Below, piece by piece: positions 31,322 through 39,610 of a stretch of DNA of 64,000 nucleotides. Location: NCBI GenBank assembly GCA_965247295.1, contig CBDFGQ010000004.1, forward strand, positions 302,657-366,656. Reading direction: 5' to 3'. Source of the stretch: CBDFGQ01 sp965247295 (GTDB lineage: Bacteria; Chloroflexota; Dehalococcoidia; Lucifugimonadales; JAGWBF01). The position numbers were made by a program, and so were the translations under genes. The stretch's first letter is position 1. Each line of letters opens with the position of its first letter. The notes beneath the pieces are model-generated. The model was not told the DNA's origin. It saw nothing but the letters and a program-made list of their open reading frames with translations, and did no database searches.

Positions 31322-33352
31322 ATGCTCAACAGCACGTACAGGTACTCCCACTGGGATGGGACTCAGAGCCTCTTCGATCTGGACGCGGAGGAGCTCATGG
31401 ACCGCCTGTCCAGCGGGCTCCTCGAACACGGCGACCTGTGGAAGGCGCTGCGGGAGCTGATGCGCCAGGGAATGAAGGACCAGCAAGGGCAGCAGATGCC
31501 GGGCCTGCAGGACCTGATGGAACAGCTGAAGGGCCAGCGGCGTCAGGAGCTTCAGCAGTACAACCTGGACTCGGTCATCGAGGATATCCAGAAGAGGCTG
31601 GAAGAGATCCTGGAGACGGAGCGGAAGGGCGTCGTGAAGAGGCAGGAGGAAGCCCGCCGACAGATGGAGGATGCCGAGGGGCCCGAGCGCGTCCAGATGG
31701 AGGCTTTGAATGAGCTCCTGGAGCAGAGGGCCCGGCGGAACATCGAAAAGCTCGACAGCCTGCCCGATAGCACCGGCGGCATGTTGAAGGCGCTGATGGA
31801 CTACGACTTCATGGACCCCGAGGCCCAGCGCATGTTCCAGGAGCTCCTGGACATGCTTCGAAGTCAGATGGCCCAGAACTTCTCCCAGGACATGGTGCAG
31901 GGCCTGCAGGGCATGACTCCCGAGGACATGGCCGCCATGAGAGAGATGCTGCGCGAGCTTAACCAGATGCTCCAGGACAGGGCCATGGGCGGGGAGCCCG
32001 ACTTTGACTCCTTTATGCAACGGTTCGGCGCAATGTTTGGCCCCAACCCTCCCCAAAACCTGGACGAGCTGATGGAGCAGCTAATGCAGCAGATGGCCCA
32101 GATGCAGTCGCTCATGGAGAGCATGTCCCCCGAGGCCCGGCGGGAGCTGGAGGAGGCCATGGACTCGGTGCTCGACTCCGAGACCCGGCAGGAGCTGTAT
32201 CGCCTCGCCGCGATGATGGAGCGGCTCATGCCCATGGAGGAGATGCGCCGCCAGTACCCCTTCCTCGGCGACGAGAGCCTTACCTTGGACCAGGCGATGA
32301 ACTTGATGGGCAGCCTCCAGGATATGGATGACCTGGAGCATGCCCTCCAGGAGGCAATGCGGACCGGCAAGCTGGACGCGGTAGACACGGACAAGATGGC
32401 CGAACTCCTGGGAGAGGACGCCCGGCGCACATGGGAGCAGCTGGAGCGCCTCATGGAGATACTCAGGGAAGGTGGGTACATCAAGGACGGCGACAGTCCG
32501 GAGCTAACCCCCAGGGCCATCAGGAGGATCGGCCAGAAGGCCCTCAGGGAAATATTTATCAACCTCAAGAAGGACAGGTTGGGCACCCACCAGCTCACCC
32601 TGCGCGGGGATGCCGGCGACACGTTGAGCGAGACCAAGCCCTACGAGTTCGGCGACGGGCTACAATTGGACCTCCAGGCGACGGTAAAGAACGCCATCCT
32701 CCGGGCAGGCCCCGACCTGCCCGTGCGCCTCTCCACCCAGGACTTCGAGATATACCGCAACGAGCATATGACCCGGGCTGCCACCGTGGTACTGCTGGAC
32801 CAGAGCCGCTCCATGGGCCTGTTCGGCAGCTTCCAGGCCGCCAAAAAGGTGGCCATGGCACTTTTCGCCCTCATCCACAGCCAGTTCGCCAGGGATAGCC
32901 TGTATGTCGTCGGTTTCTCCGACTACGCCCGCGAGATCAGGGAAGAGGACCTCCCCACGCTCAACTGGAACGCCTGGGTATCGGGCACCAACATCCATCA
33001 CGCCCTGATGTTGTCCCGCAAGATACTCTCCAGGGAGAAGGGTGGGACCCGCCAGATCCTGCTCATCACCGACGGCGAACCCACATCCCACCTGGAGGGA
33101 GACCGCTCCACCTTCAACTACCCCCCCAGCCGCAGGACGATTCTGGAGACCCTCAAAGAGGTCAGGCGCTGTACCCAGGAGGACATCCACATCAATACCT
33201 TCATGCTGGAGAACAGCTACCAGCTTATGAACTTCGTTGACAAGATGACCCGGATCAACCGGGGAAGGGCCTTCTACAGCACGCCGGACAGGCTGGGTGA
33301 GTACGTGCTGGTGGACTACGTCAGCAACCGAAAGAAGAGGGTCAGGGCCTAG
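31322..33352 (+). CDS. von Willebrand factor A-domain protein (CoxE-like)
   Basis: 676 residues; of tandem ATGs at 31319 and 31322 the second has better spacing from GGAGGAG. About 480 N-terminal residues are rich in Met, Gln and Glu and almost entirely helical or coiled coil (L-R-E-L-M-R-Q-G-M-K-D-Q-Q). The C-terminal VWA domain (about 485-670) has the MIDAS motif L-L-D-Q-S-R-S-M-G, T in G-T-N-I-H-H, and the third-site L-L-I-T-D-G-E-P. Such proteins usually pair with a MoxR/ChlI AAA+ ATPase to insert metals or mature enzymes, as CoxD/CoxE do for CO dehydrogenase. No partner ATPase is in the window. Confidence 0.85.
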   Translation: MLNSTYRYSHWDGTQSLFDLDAEELMDRLSSGLLEHGDLWKALRELMRQGMKDQQGQQMPGLQDLMEQLKGQRRQELQQYNLDSVIEDIQKRLEEILETERKGVVKRQEEARRQMEDAEGPERVQMEALNELLEQRARRNIEKLDSLPDSTGGMLKALMDYDFMDPEAQRMFQELLDMLRSQMAQNFSQDMVQGLQGMTPEDMAAMREMLRELNQMLQDRAMGGEPDFDSFMQRFGAMFGPNPPQNLDELMEQLMQQMAQMQSLMESMSPEARRELEEAMDSVLDSETRQELYRLAAMMERLMPMEEMRRQYPFLGDESLTLDQAMNLMGSLQDMDDLEHALQEAMRTGKLDAVDTDKMAELLGEDARRTWEQLERLMEILREGGYIKDGDSPELTPRAIRRIGQKALREIFINLKKDRLGTHQLTLRGDAGDTLSETKPYEFGDGLQLDLQATVKNAILRAGPDLPVRLSTQDFEIYRNEHMTRAATVVLLDQSRSMGLFGSFQAAKKVAMALFALIHSQFARDSLYVVGFSDYAREIREEDLPTLNWNAWVSGTNIHHALMLSRKILSREKGGTRQILLITDGEPTSHLEGDRSTFNYPPSRRTILETLKEVRRCTQEDIHINTFMLENSYQLMNFVDKMTRINRGRAFYSTPDRLGEYVLVDYVSNRKKRVRA

Positions 33353-33430
33353 CCGGCGCTTATGGTGTTAGTATGTCCGAAGAGTCACCTCACGACTCCG
33401 GTTTGTACCGTACCGGACCGCAGGAATAAT

Positions 33431-33452
33431 GCCCCCGAAATACGTCGGGGGC
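33431..33452. terminator. Strong GC hairpin between VWA and membrane-protein genes
   Basis: GCCCCCGA and TCGGGGGC form an 8-bp stem around AATACG. It has no U-tract on either strand, so it may be a processing or attenuating structure rather than a full terminator. Confidence 0.45.
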
Positions 33453-33480
33453 GCCTTACGTTAGGTCAAGGAGGCTCCCA

Positions 33481-34251
33481 TTGGAGGTGGTCTGGATAGC
33501 GTTGATAGCCTTTGTCATCCTTGTGGTTGCGGCCCTGGTGGTAGCGGGAGCCGTTTTTGGGTTCATGAGGTTCAGGACAGGGGTGAACGTCAGCATTCCG
33601 TTGCGGCTCCTGCTGCGCCTGTATATTTACGTCGTCATCATAGTGGGGCTCCTCCTCCTGACCCAGGGCGTGACGGAGCTGGTCCGAGCGGGACTGGCGG
33701 GGGCCGGCGGCAAGGACTTCAGCTATCGCCCGGTGTTCGTAAAAGTCCCTGAGAGAGAGGCGCTCAGGGCCCCCACGCCGGTGGAACTCAAGGAGCGGGA
33801 ACTGCTAACGGAGGCCGAGCTGGAAGAGCTCAGCAGCGTCATAGCCGAGCGGGAAGTGAAGTCCCTGGAGCAGCGCCGTGAGGCCAGGCGAAAGGGACTG
33901 GACCGGGCCCTGAAGGAGGGCATTATCCGGGGCATCACCTTCGCCATCGTGGGGGCGTTGATCTGGATAGCCCACGTCGTTGGCCGTGGATGGCTGGAGA
34001 CTCCAGAAGAGAGGGAGAGTCCCATAAACCGGATATATCTCATCCTGGCGGTGGTGATATTCGGGGTTATCACCCTGGTGAATTTGCCCCAGGGCATATT
34101 TGAGGGTCTCAGGTTCTATCTGCTGGACCCCCTGGACGAGTTCGGTCGCGACTCTCCCCCCGGGGACAAATTGGGACTGGCCATAGCCACGGCGCCCATA
34201 TGGATAATGTACCTGGCGGGCGCCATCCGCGCCGTGCGGCGGGGAGGGTGA
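33481..34251 (+). CDS. Integral membrane protein of unknown function
   Basis: 256 residues from TTG 33481 (AAGGAGG seven bases upstream). Predicted hydrophobic segments are about 4-28, 43-63, 150-170, 185-205 and 230-248. A charged, Glu/Arg-rich helical part (about 85-145, E-L-K-E-R-E-L-L-T-E-A-E-L-E-E-L) lies between the second and third, probably in the cytoplasm. No family is recognised beyond a general DUF5671-like look. It is co-oriented with the VWA and XdhC genes. Confidence 0.65.
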   Translation: MEVVWIALIAFVILVVAALVVAGAVFGFMRFRTGVNVSIPLRLLLRLYIYVVIIVGLLLLTQGVTELVRAGLAGAGGKDFSYRPVFVKVPEREALRAPTPVELKERELLTEAELEELSSVIAEREVKSLEQRREARRKGLDRALKEGIIRGITFAIVGALIWIAHVVGRGWLETPEERESPINRIYLILAVVIFGVITLVNLPQGIFEGLRFYLLDPLDEFGRDSPPGDKLGLAIATAPIWIMYLAGAIRAVRRGG

Positions 34252-34337
34252 GGAGACCAGGTTTCCATTTGCTTACCCCCTCGCCTTTCTGGTATTCTGT
34301 CATTAGATTGGCGGGTACAATCCATGGGTGAATAAGC

Positions 34338-35474
34338 ATGCAGGAACCGATTCAAGAGGCGGTAAGGCTGGCTGAGGACGCGCAGCCCTGCGTCCTGGCT
34401 ACGGTGGTGAGGACGAAGGGCTCTACCCCTCAGAAGCCTGGCGCAAAGCTGCTGGTGCGCAAGGACGGCAGCGGCGTGGGCACCCTGGGCGGCGGCTGTG
34501 TGGAGGGGGATATCTGGTTCGCCGCCAAGGAGATACTGCGCCGCAAGGGTGGGCCAGAGTTTCGCGACTATTTGCTTAATGAGGATATCGCCGCGAGGGA
34601 CGGGCTGGTCTGCGGCGGTACCATGTACTTCTTCATCGAGCCGCTGTGGGACCCCCAGGAGTTCCTGCCCTACGGTAAAGAGATGGTGGGGGCCTGCGAG
34701 AGCGGCAATCCCGTGAGCGTGGCCACAGTGGTCCGGTCTGATTCGGGCCGTGGCGTGGTGGGGGCGAAGCTCCTGCTGCGGGAGGACGGCTCTAGCTACG
34801 GCTCCCTGGGTGACGCCGAGCTGGACGGAATGGCCCTGGAGGCGGGGCGACGGGTAGCCGACCTCGGAAACAATGAACACCTCGTCACCCAGGACGGCGT
34901 GGAGCTGTTCGTGGAGGGCTACACTACCCCGCCGACCCTGGTGCTGATGGGCGGCGGCCACGTGGCAAAGGCCACCTACTCCCTGGCCCGTCTCCTGAGG
35001 TACCGCGTTTATGTGGTGGACGACAGGCCCCAATTCGCCAATAGGGAGCGGTTCCCGCAGGCCGAGGACACGGTTGTTGTCCCAGACTACTCCAGTGGCC
35101 TGGACCGTATACCAATAAACGCCAACACCTTCATCGTGATTGCCACGCGGGGACACTGGTTCGACGACCTGGCCCTGGAGTCGGCGGTCCGGAGTCCCGC
35201 CAAGTACGTCGGACTGTTGGGCAGCAGGCGGAAGACCATCCTCATATACCAGCGGCTGGTGCAGCTGGGCATCCCGCCGGAGCGGTTGCAGGAGGTCCAC
35301 GCCCCCGTTGGGCTAAGCATAGGGGCCCTCACTCCCGAGGAGCTGGCGGTAAGCGTCATGTCGGAGATCATCATGTTCCGGCACGGGGCTTCGGGTGGCC
35401 CCATGAAGATGGACGAAAGGTATTTCAGCCGGGCCGTAGGCAAGGCGTTGACCGCTGAGGCCGTATCGGACTAG
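34338..35474 (+). CDS. XdhC/CoxI-family molybdenum-hydroxylase maturation factor
   Basis: 378 residues. The N-terminal XdhC/CoxI domain has T-V-V-R-T-K-G-S-T-P-Q-K-P-G-A-K-L-L and T-L-G-G-G-C-V-E-G-D, with its conserved Cys. A Rossmann domain follows: V-L-M-G-G-G-H-V-A-K-A, then V-D-D-R-P-Q-F-A-N and Y-V-G-L-L-G-S-R-R-K. XdhC proteins bind the Mo cofactor, promote its sulfuration and deliver it to xanthine-dehydrogenase-type enzymes. The stop overlaps the start of the MobA-like gene by one base (TAGTG). No hydroxylase structural gene is in view. Confidence 0.9.
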   Translation: MQEPIQEAVRLAEDAQPCVLATVVRTKGSTPQKPGAKLLVRKDGSGVGTLGGGCVEGDIWFAAKEILRRKGGPEFRDYLLNEDIAARDGLVCGGTMYFFIEPLWDPQEFLPYGKEMVGACESGNPVSVATVVRSDSGRGVVGAKLLLREDGSSYGSLGDAELDGMALEAGRRVADLGNNEHLVTQDGVELFVEGYTTPPTLVLMGGGHVAKATYSLARLLRYRVYVVDDRPQFANRERFPQAEDTVVVPDYSSGLDRIPINANTFIVIATRGHWFDDLALESAVRSPAKYVGLLGSRRKTILIYQRLVQLGIPPERLQEVHAPVGLSIGALTPEELAVSVMSEIIMFRHGASGGPMKMDERYFSRAVGKALTAEAVSD

Positions 35475-36133
35475 TGGCGGCGGATGCCGGCATGGCTGCC
35501 CTTCTCCTGGCCGCGGGAGAGTCCACCCGCATGGGCCAGCCCAAGGCGCTCCTCCCGTGGCACGGCAAGACCCTGCTCCAGCACCAGGTGGCCGCCCTTT
35601 CTTCGGCCGGCGTATCCTGGACCATCGTGGTCCTGGGCCACCGGGCGAAAGGTCTGGAAACCCAGCTGAAGGACCTGGCAGGGGTCCAGGTGGTGCACAA
35701 TCCCAATTACCGTCAAGGCAAGACCACGTCTATCGTGGCAGGGCTGCGCGCGCTCGTGGAGGGCTGGGATAGCGATACCGGGCGAGCCCGCGAAGGGGCT
35801 GTGCTCCTCCTCAATGTGGACCAGCCCCGGTCCGCCGGAACCATCCGGCGGATAATACAGTTGGCTTCCTTGTGCTCGACTGATGAGAGGGGCCAGTCCA
35901 ACCTGGTTACCGTGCCTACTTACCGAGGTAAAGGAGGGCACCCCATAGTCCTGTCCACGTCCCTCATACCCGAGCTCATGGGCATAACCGAGGATACAAT
36001 GGGCATGAAAGCGGTGGTGAGAATACATGAGGGAGAGACTCAGCGGGTGGAGTTGGATGCCCCCGAGATACTTTTGGACCTGAACACGCCCGAGGAATAC
36101 CGCGAGGCCCTGAAATCCGCCGAACCGATTTGA
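35474..36133 (+). CDS. MobA-like nucleotidyltransferase (MocA/CoxI partner type)
   Basis: 219 residues from GTG 35474, overlapping xdhC. The nucleotide-binding signature L-L-A-A-G-E-S-T-R-M-G-Q-P-K-A-L-L-P-W is at residues 10-28, with L-N-V-D-Q-P (metal-binding Asp) and G-G-H-P-I-V-L later. MocA-type enzymes add CMP or GMP to molybdopterin to make the dinucleotide cofactor of Mo hydroxylases. Its fusion-like proximity to xdhC is the standard arrangement. Confidence 0.88.
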   Translation: MAADAGMAALLLAAGESTRMGQPKALLPWHGKTLLQHQVAALSSAGVSWTIVVLGHRAKGLETQLKDLAGVQVVHNPNYRQGKTTSIVAGLRALVEGWDSDTGRAREGAVLLLNVDQPRSAGTIRRIIQLASLCSTDERGQSNLVTVPTYRGKGGHPIVLSTSLIPELMGITEDTMGMKAVVRIHEGETQRVELDAPEILLDLNTPEEYREALKSAEPI

Positions 36134-36203
36134 GCGACGGTGATAGGCCGCCGAATGTCCGCGACTGATTCCCCTGTCGAGACTCTTTCCAAAGGAGACC
36201 ACC

Positions 36204-37397
36204 ATGAAGGCACTAGAGGGATTACGGGTGCTCGACCTTACAAGGGCCCTGGCAGGGCCATACTGCACCATGATGCTGGGTGACTACGGGGCCGACGTGG
36301 TGAAGATAGAGATGCCCGGCACGGGGGACGACACGCGACACTGGGCGCCTCCCTTCATAGGAGAGGAGAGCGCATATTTCTTGACCATCAACCGCAACAA
36401 GCGCAGCATGACCCTTAACCTGAGGCACCCCGATGGAAAGCGTATATTTATGGAGCTGGCGAAGGACGCCGATGTGGTGGTGGAGAACTTTACCCCCGGA
36501 GTGGTAGACCGGCTGGGTTTGGACTACGGCTCCGTGAAGGGGGTGAACCCTCGGATAGTGTACTGTTCCATATCGGGATTCGGCCAGACCGGCCCATACA
36601 GGACCAAGTCTGCCTACGACCAGGTGATGCAGGGAATCGGCGGCACCATGAGCCTCACCGGAGAGCCCGATCGCCCACCGGTGAAGATGGGTATCGCGGT
36701 GACTGATATTGGGGCCGGAATGCTGGCCGCGTACGCTATAATGATCGCCCTCTTCCACAGGGAGACCCAAGGGGCGCCTGATGGCCAGTATATAGACATC
36801 TCCATGCTGGACCTTCAGGTCGCATGGCTCACCTATATGGGGGGCTACTATTTTGCCACCGGCGAAAACCCCCCAAAGGTGGGGGCAGCCCATCCCACCC
36901 TGGTGCCCTACCAGGCGTTCATGTGCCAGGATGGCAAGTACATCAACGTGGCAGTGGGCTCTGAGCGCCTTTGGGAGAGATATTGCAGGTCCATGGAGCG
37001 AGAAGACCTGTTCTCCCATCCCGACTATCGCACCAATCAGGACAGAGTGCGGAACCGGTCAGTGCTGGTGCCTCTCCTTCAAGAGGAGTTCCTCAAGAAG
37101 CCGGTCTCAACCTGGGTGCTGCAGCTGGAGGAGGGGGGCGTCCCGTGCGGCCCCATCAACGAGCTTAGCGATGTCTTTGCCGACCCCCAGGTGCTCTCCC
37201 GGGACATGCTCACCACGGTACACCACCCTGCTCTGGGCGAGATAAAGCAGGCGGGGGTGCCCATCAAGTTCTCCAGGACCCCCGGCTCCCTGGACCGGCA
37301 CCCTCCTCTCCTGGGGGAGCACACCCGCGAAATCCTCCTTCAGCTCGGCTACTCGGACGATGACTTGAAGCGGCTGAAGGAAGGAGTCGCCGTCTAG
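36204..37397 (+). CDS. Family III CoA-transferase (CaiB/BaiF type)
   Basis: 397 residues; AAAGGAG lies eight bases before ATG 36204. Hallmarks: R-V-L-D-L-T-R-A-L-A-G-P-Y-C-T-M-M-L-G-D, G-A-D-V-V-K-I-E, N-R-N-K-R-S-M, and the catalytic Asp in A-V-T-D-I-G-A-G-M-L-A-A. The enzyme moves CoA between organic acids through an aspartyl-CoA intermediate; the acids cannot be predicted. An SDR and an M24 peptidase follow on the same strand, a combination suggesting catabolism of exogenous acids and peptides. Confidence 0.92.
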   Translation: MKALEGLRVLDLTRALAGPYCTMMLGDYGADVVKIEMPGTGDDTRHWAPPFIGEESAYFLTINRNKRSMTLNLRHPDGKRIFMELAKDADVVVENFTPGVVDRLGLDYGSVKGVNPRIVYCSISGFGQTGPYRTKSAYDQVMQGIGGTMSLTGEPDRPPVKMGIAVTDIGAGMLAAYAIMIALFHRETQGAPDGQYIDISMLDLQVAWLTYMGGYYFATGENPPKVGAAHPTLVPYQAFMCQDGKYINVAVGSERLWERYCRSMEREDLFSHPDYRTNQDRVRNRSVLVPLLQEEFLKKPVSTWVLQLEEGGVPCGPINELSDVFADPQVLSRDMLTTVHHPALGEIKQAGVPIKFSRTPGSLDRHPPLLGEHTREILLQLGYSDDDLKRLKEGVAV

Positions 37398-37573
37398 ATT
37401 TTCTGTCGGGCTCGGCCCCGTTTACTGCCCACGGATTAACCCCCTTGCGTGGCCGTGGCGTGCGGCTTGTGCAGTTGACCCCAAAATGGAAATTGCCGGG
37501 GAGCTACCTTGCCTCAAAGTCCTCGGGAGATTATCATTGGACAGAGCCTGGCGCCAGGAGGGTTAAGGGAGCT

Positions 37574-38368
37574 GTGGATCTGGGGCTTGTAGACCGGGTA
37601 GGCATAGTGGGCGGCTCAAGCAAGGGCATGGGAAGGGCCACGGCCCTTGCTCTGGCCAAGGGAGGCGCCAGCGTCACGATCTGCGCCCGCAACGAGGCGG
37701 ACCTGCGCAAGACCGAGATCGAGATAGCCCGGGTTAGCTCCCAGCACCATGTGCTGGCTATACCTGCCGATCTGTCCCGAGGCGAGGACATAAAACGTGT
37801 GGTCCGCAACACCTTCAACCGTTTTGGCAGAATAGACATTTCGGTCAACAATGTGGGCGGACCGCCGATCAGTCGCGCCTCTGAGGTGGGAGACCGGGAA
37901 CTGGATGAGGCCCTGGAGCAGAATTTCTTGAGCGTGGTACGGATGAGCCGTGAGGTGATTCCCTACATGATGCAGCAGCAGTGGGGAAGGATCATTAACC
38001 GCCTATCCATCGCGGTGCTCCAGCCCCTCGAGGGTGCCGTGCTTTCCACCTCCAGCCGCATGGCCGCCGTGGGGTACGCCAAGGCACTTGCCACGGAACT
38101 GGCATCATTCAACATAACAGTGAACAACGTACTGCCGGGCTACATTCTTACGGACCGGTTGACTTCCTACTACGAAGCTCAGGCGCAGGAGCAGGGACGC
38201 TCTCTGGAGGAGATCCAGAAGGATAGTACCAAGACGATACCCATGCGGCGTCTGGGGACGCCAGACGATGTGGGTGACCTGATCGCATTTCTGGCCTCCG
38301 AGCGGGCCAGCTACATCACTGGAGCCAGTATACCCCTTGACGGAGGTCTGCTCCAGGCCACCCTCTAA
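37574..38368 (+). CDS. SDR-family oxidoreductase lacking the canonical YxxxK
   Basis: 264 residues from GTG 37574, preceded by GGGAG; the open frame reaches to 37445 but the fold begins at V-D-L-G-L-V-D-R-V-G-I-V. The cofactor motif is G-G-S-S-K-G-M-G, with N-N-V-G-G in place of N-N-A-G. Where the catalytic Y-x3-K should be, the sequence is L-S-T-S-S-R-M-A-A-V, as in an atypical 3-oxoacyl-reductase-like subgroup. The C-terminus (I-T-G-A-S-I-P-L-D-G-G) is standard. Activity as an oxidoreductase is therefore uncertain. Confidence 0.85.
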   Translation: MDLGLVDRVGIVGGSSKGMGRATALALAKGGASVTICARNEADLRKTEIEIARVSSQHHVLAIPADLSRGEDIKRVVRNTFNRFGRIDISVNNVGGPPISRASEVGDRELDEALEQNFLSVVRMSREVIPYMMQQQWGRIINRLSIAVLQPLEGAVLSTSSRMAAVGYAKALATELASFNITVNNVLPGYILTDRLTSYYEAQAQEQGRSLEEIQKDSTKTIPMRRLGTPDDVGDLIAFLASERASYITGASIPLDGGLLQATL

Positions 38369-38404
38369 TGGCCCTGGGCAGAGCCGACTCGCGAACCGCC
38401 TGAG

Positions 38405-39610
38405 ATGTTGTCGGAAAACCTGCTAAAAGGTGCCCAGGAGTACATGAGCCGGGACCCCCTGTTAACCGCCGGTGGCTGGCTCATATACGACTACCGCAAC
38501 TCCAATCCCGTCTTCTGGCAGGTGCTGCAATCCCTTGGCTCAGGACGGGCGTGTGTGGGTATGGTGACACGCCCCTGCCTCCTTTTCGTGCCCGCAGTCG
38601 GGGCTCCTGTGCTGGCGGTGCACCACGTGGACGCGGGCAAATTCCAGAGTACGGGAATCGCGCTGGCGGTGTACCGCAGCCGGGCGACTCTGCTAGAGGC
38701 GATTCAAAAGATCGTGCCAGCCAGCGGTACTGTGGCCATGGAGTACTCGCCGATGGGCACGATACCGCGGGCCTCCCGGGTAGACGCCGGTACGGTGGAG
38801 CTGGTGCGCAGCCTGGGTGTGCAGGTGGTCTCATCGGCGGACCTGCTGCAATATGCCACCCTACGGTTGAGCGAGACCCAGCTGTCTTCCCACAGACGTG
38901 CGGCCGGCAAACTGGACCATATCGTCCAGGAGGCTTTCGAGTATGTAGGGAGCAGGCTGGCAGAGGGGCCAACCGAGCACCAGGTCGCCGAGTTCATTCG
39001 CCAACGGTTCGACGATGAGGGGTTGCAGTCTCCCGACGGCCCGATAGTGGCCGTGAACGAGCACGCCAGCGACCCCCACTATGAGCCAGACCGCGAGGGC
39101 AGCAGCGCCGTGAAACACGGTGACTTGCTGCTTATCGACCTGTGGGCGACGGAGCCCGGCGAGGATGGGGTGTACGCCGATATAACCTGGGTTGCCTATG
39201 TCGGCGCAGAAGTGCCGGAGAGGTACCAGGAAGTCTTCCAGGTGGTTATTGGGGCCAGGGACTCGGCCTTGAGATACCTGGAGGAGTGTGCCCGACAGGG
39301 GATAAGCCCTGAGGGGCGACAGGTGGACACCGTAGCCCGGGAGTACATCGCCAGCCGTGGCTACGGCGACTATTTCACCCACCGGCTGGGTCACAGCATC
39401 GGGAACGAGATGCACGGCGACGCGGTCAACCTGGACAGCTTCGAGACCGAGGATACCCGGCGCATCATTCCCGGGATATGCTTCAGCGTCGAGCCTGGTA
39501 TATACCTTCCCGAGTTCGGCGTCCGCTCCGAGATAGACGTCTTTATGTCCGAGGATGGGCCCTTTCCAACGACGTCGGTGCAGCGGGAAATAGTATTGAT
39601 TAAGGGCTAG
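38405..39610 (+). CDS. M24-family metallopeptidase (Xaa-Pro aminopeptidase-like)
   Basis: 401 residues with a creatinase-like N-domain and a pita-bread C-domain. All five metal ligands appear in order: D in L-L-I-D-L-W-A, D in Y-A-D-I-T-W, H in R-L-G-H-S-I-G, E in F-S-V-E-P-G-I-Y, and E in R-S-E-I-D-V. It is an intact paralogue of the broken gene at 18714. The role is probably cytosolic removal of N-terminal residues next to proline. Its stop overlaps the convergent tldE stop. Confidence 0.88.
   Translation: MLSENLLKGAQEYMSRDPLLTAGGWLIYDYRNSNPVFWQVLQSLGSGRACVGMVTRPCLLFVPAVGAPVLAVHHVDAGKFQSTGIALAVYRSRATLLEAIQKIVPASGTVAMEYSPMGTIPRASRVDAGTVELVRSLGVQVVSSADLLQYATLRLSETQLSSHRRAAGKLDHIVQEAFEYVGSRLAEGPTEHQVAEFIRQRFDDEGLQSPDGPIVAVNEHASDPHYEPDREGSSAVKHGDLLLIDLWATEPGEDGVYADITWVAYVGAEVPERYQEVFQVVIGARDSALRYLEECARQGISPEGRQVDTVAREYIASRGYGDYFTHRLGHSIGNEMHGDAVNLDSFETEDTRRIIPGICFSVEPGIYLPEFGVRSEIDVFMSEDGPFPTTSVQREIVLIKG

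Noticed and set aside
31073..32056. 327-residue Leu/His-rich open frame on the minus strand
   Set aside because: It mirrors the Met/Gln/Glu-rich coiled-coil region of the VWA gene; the low-complexity composition is an antisense effect.
34116..35300. 394-residue open frame on the minus strand
   Set aside because: It is antisense to the well-supported xdhC gene; its sequence is His/Arg/Pro-rich with no motifs or ribosome-binding site.
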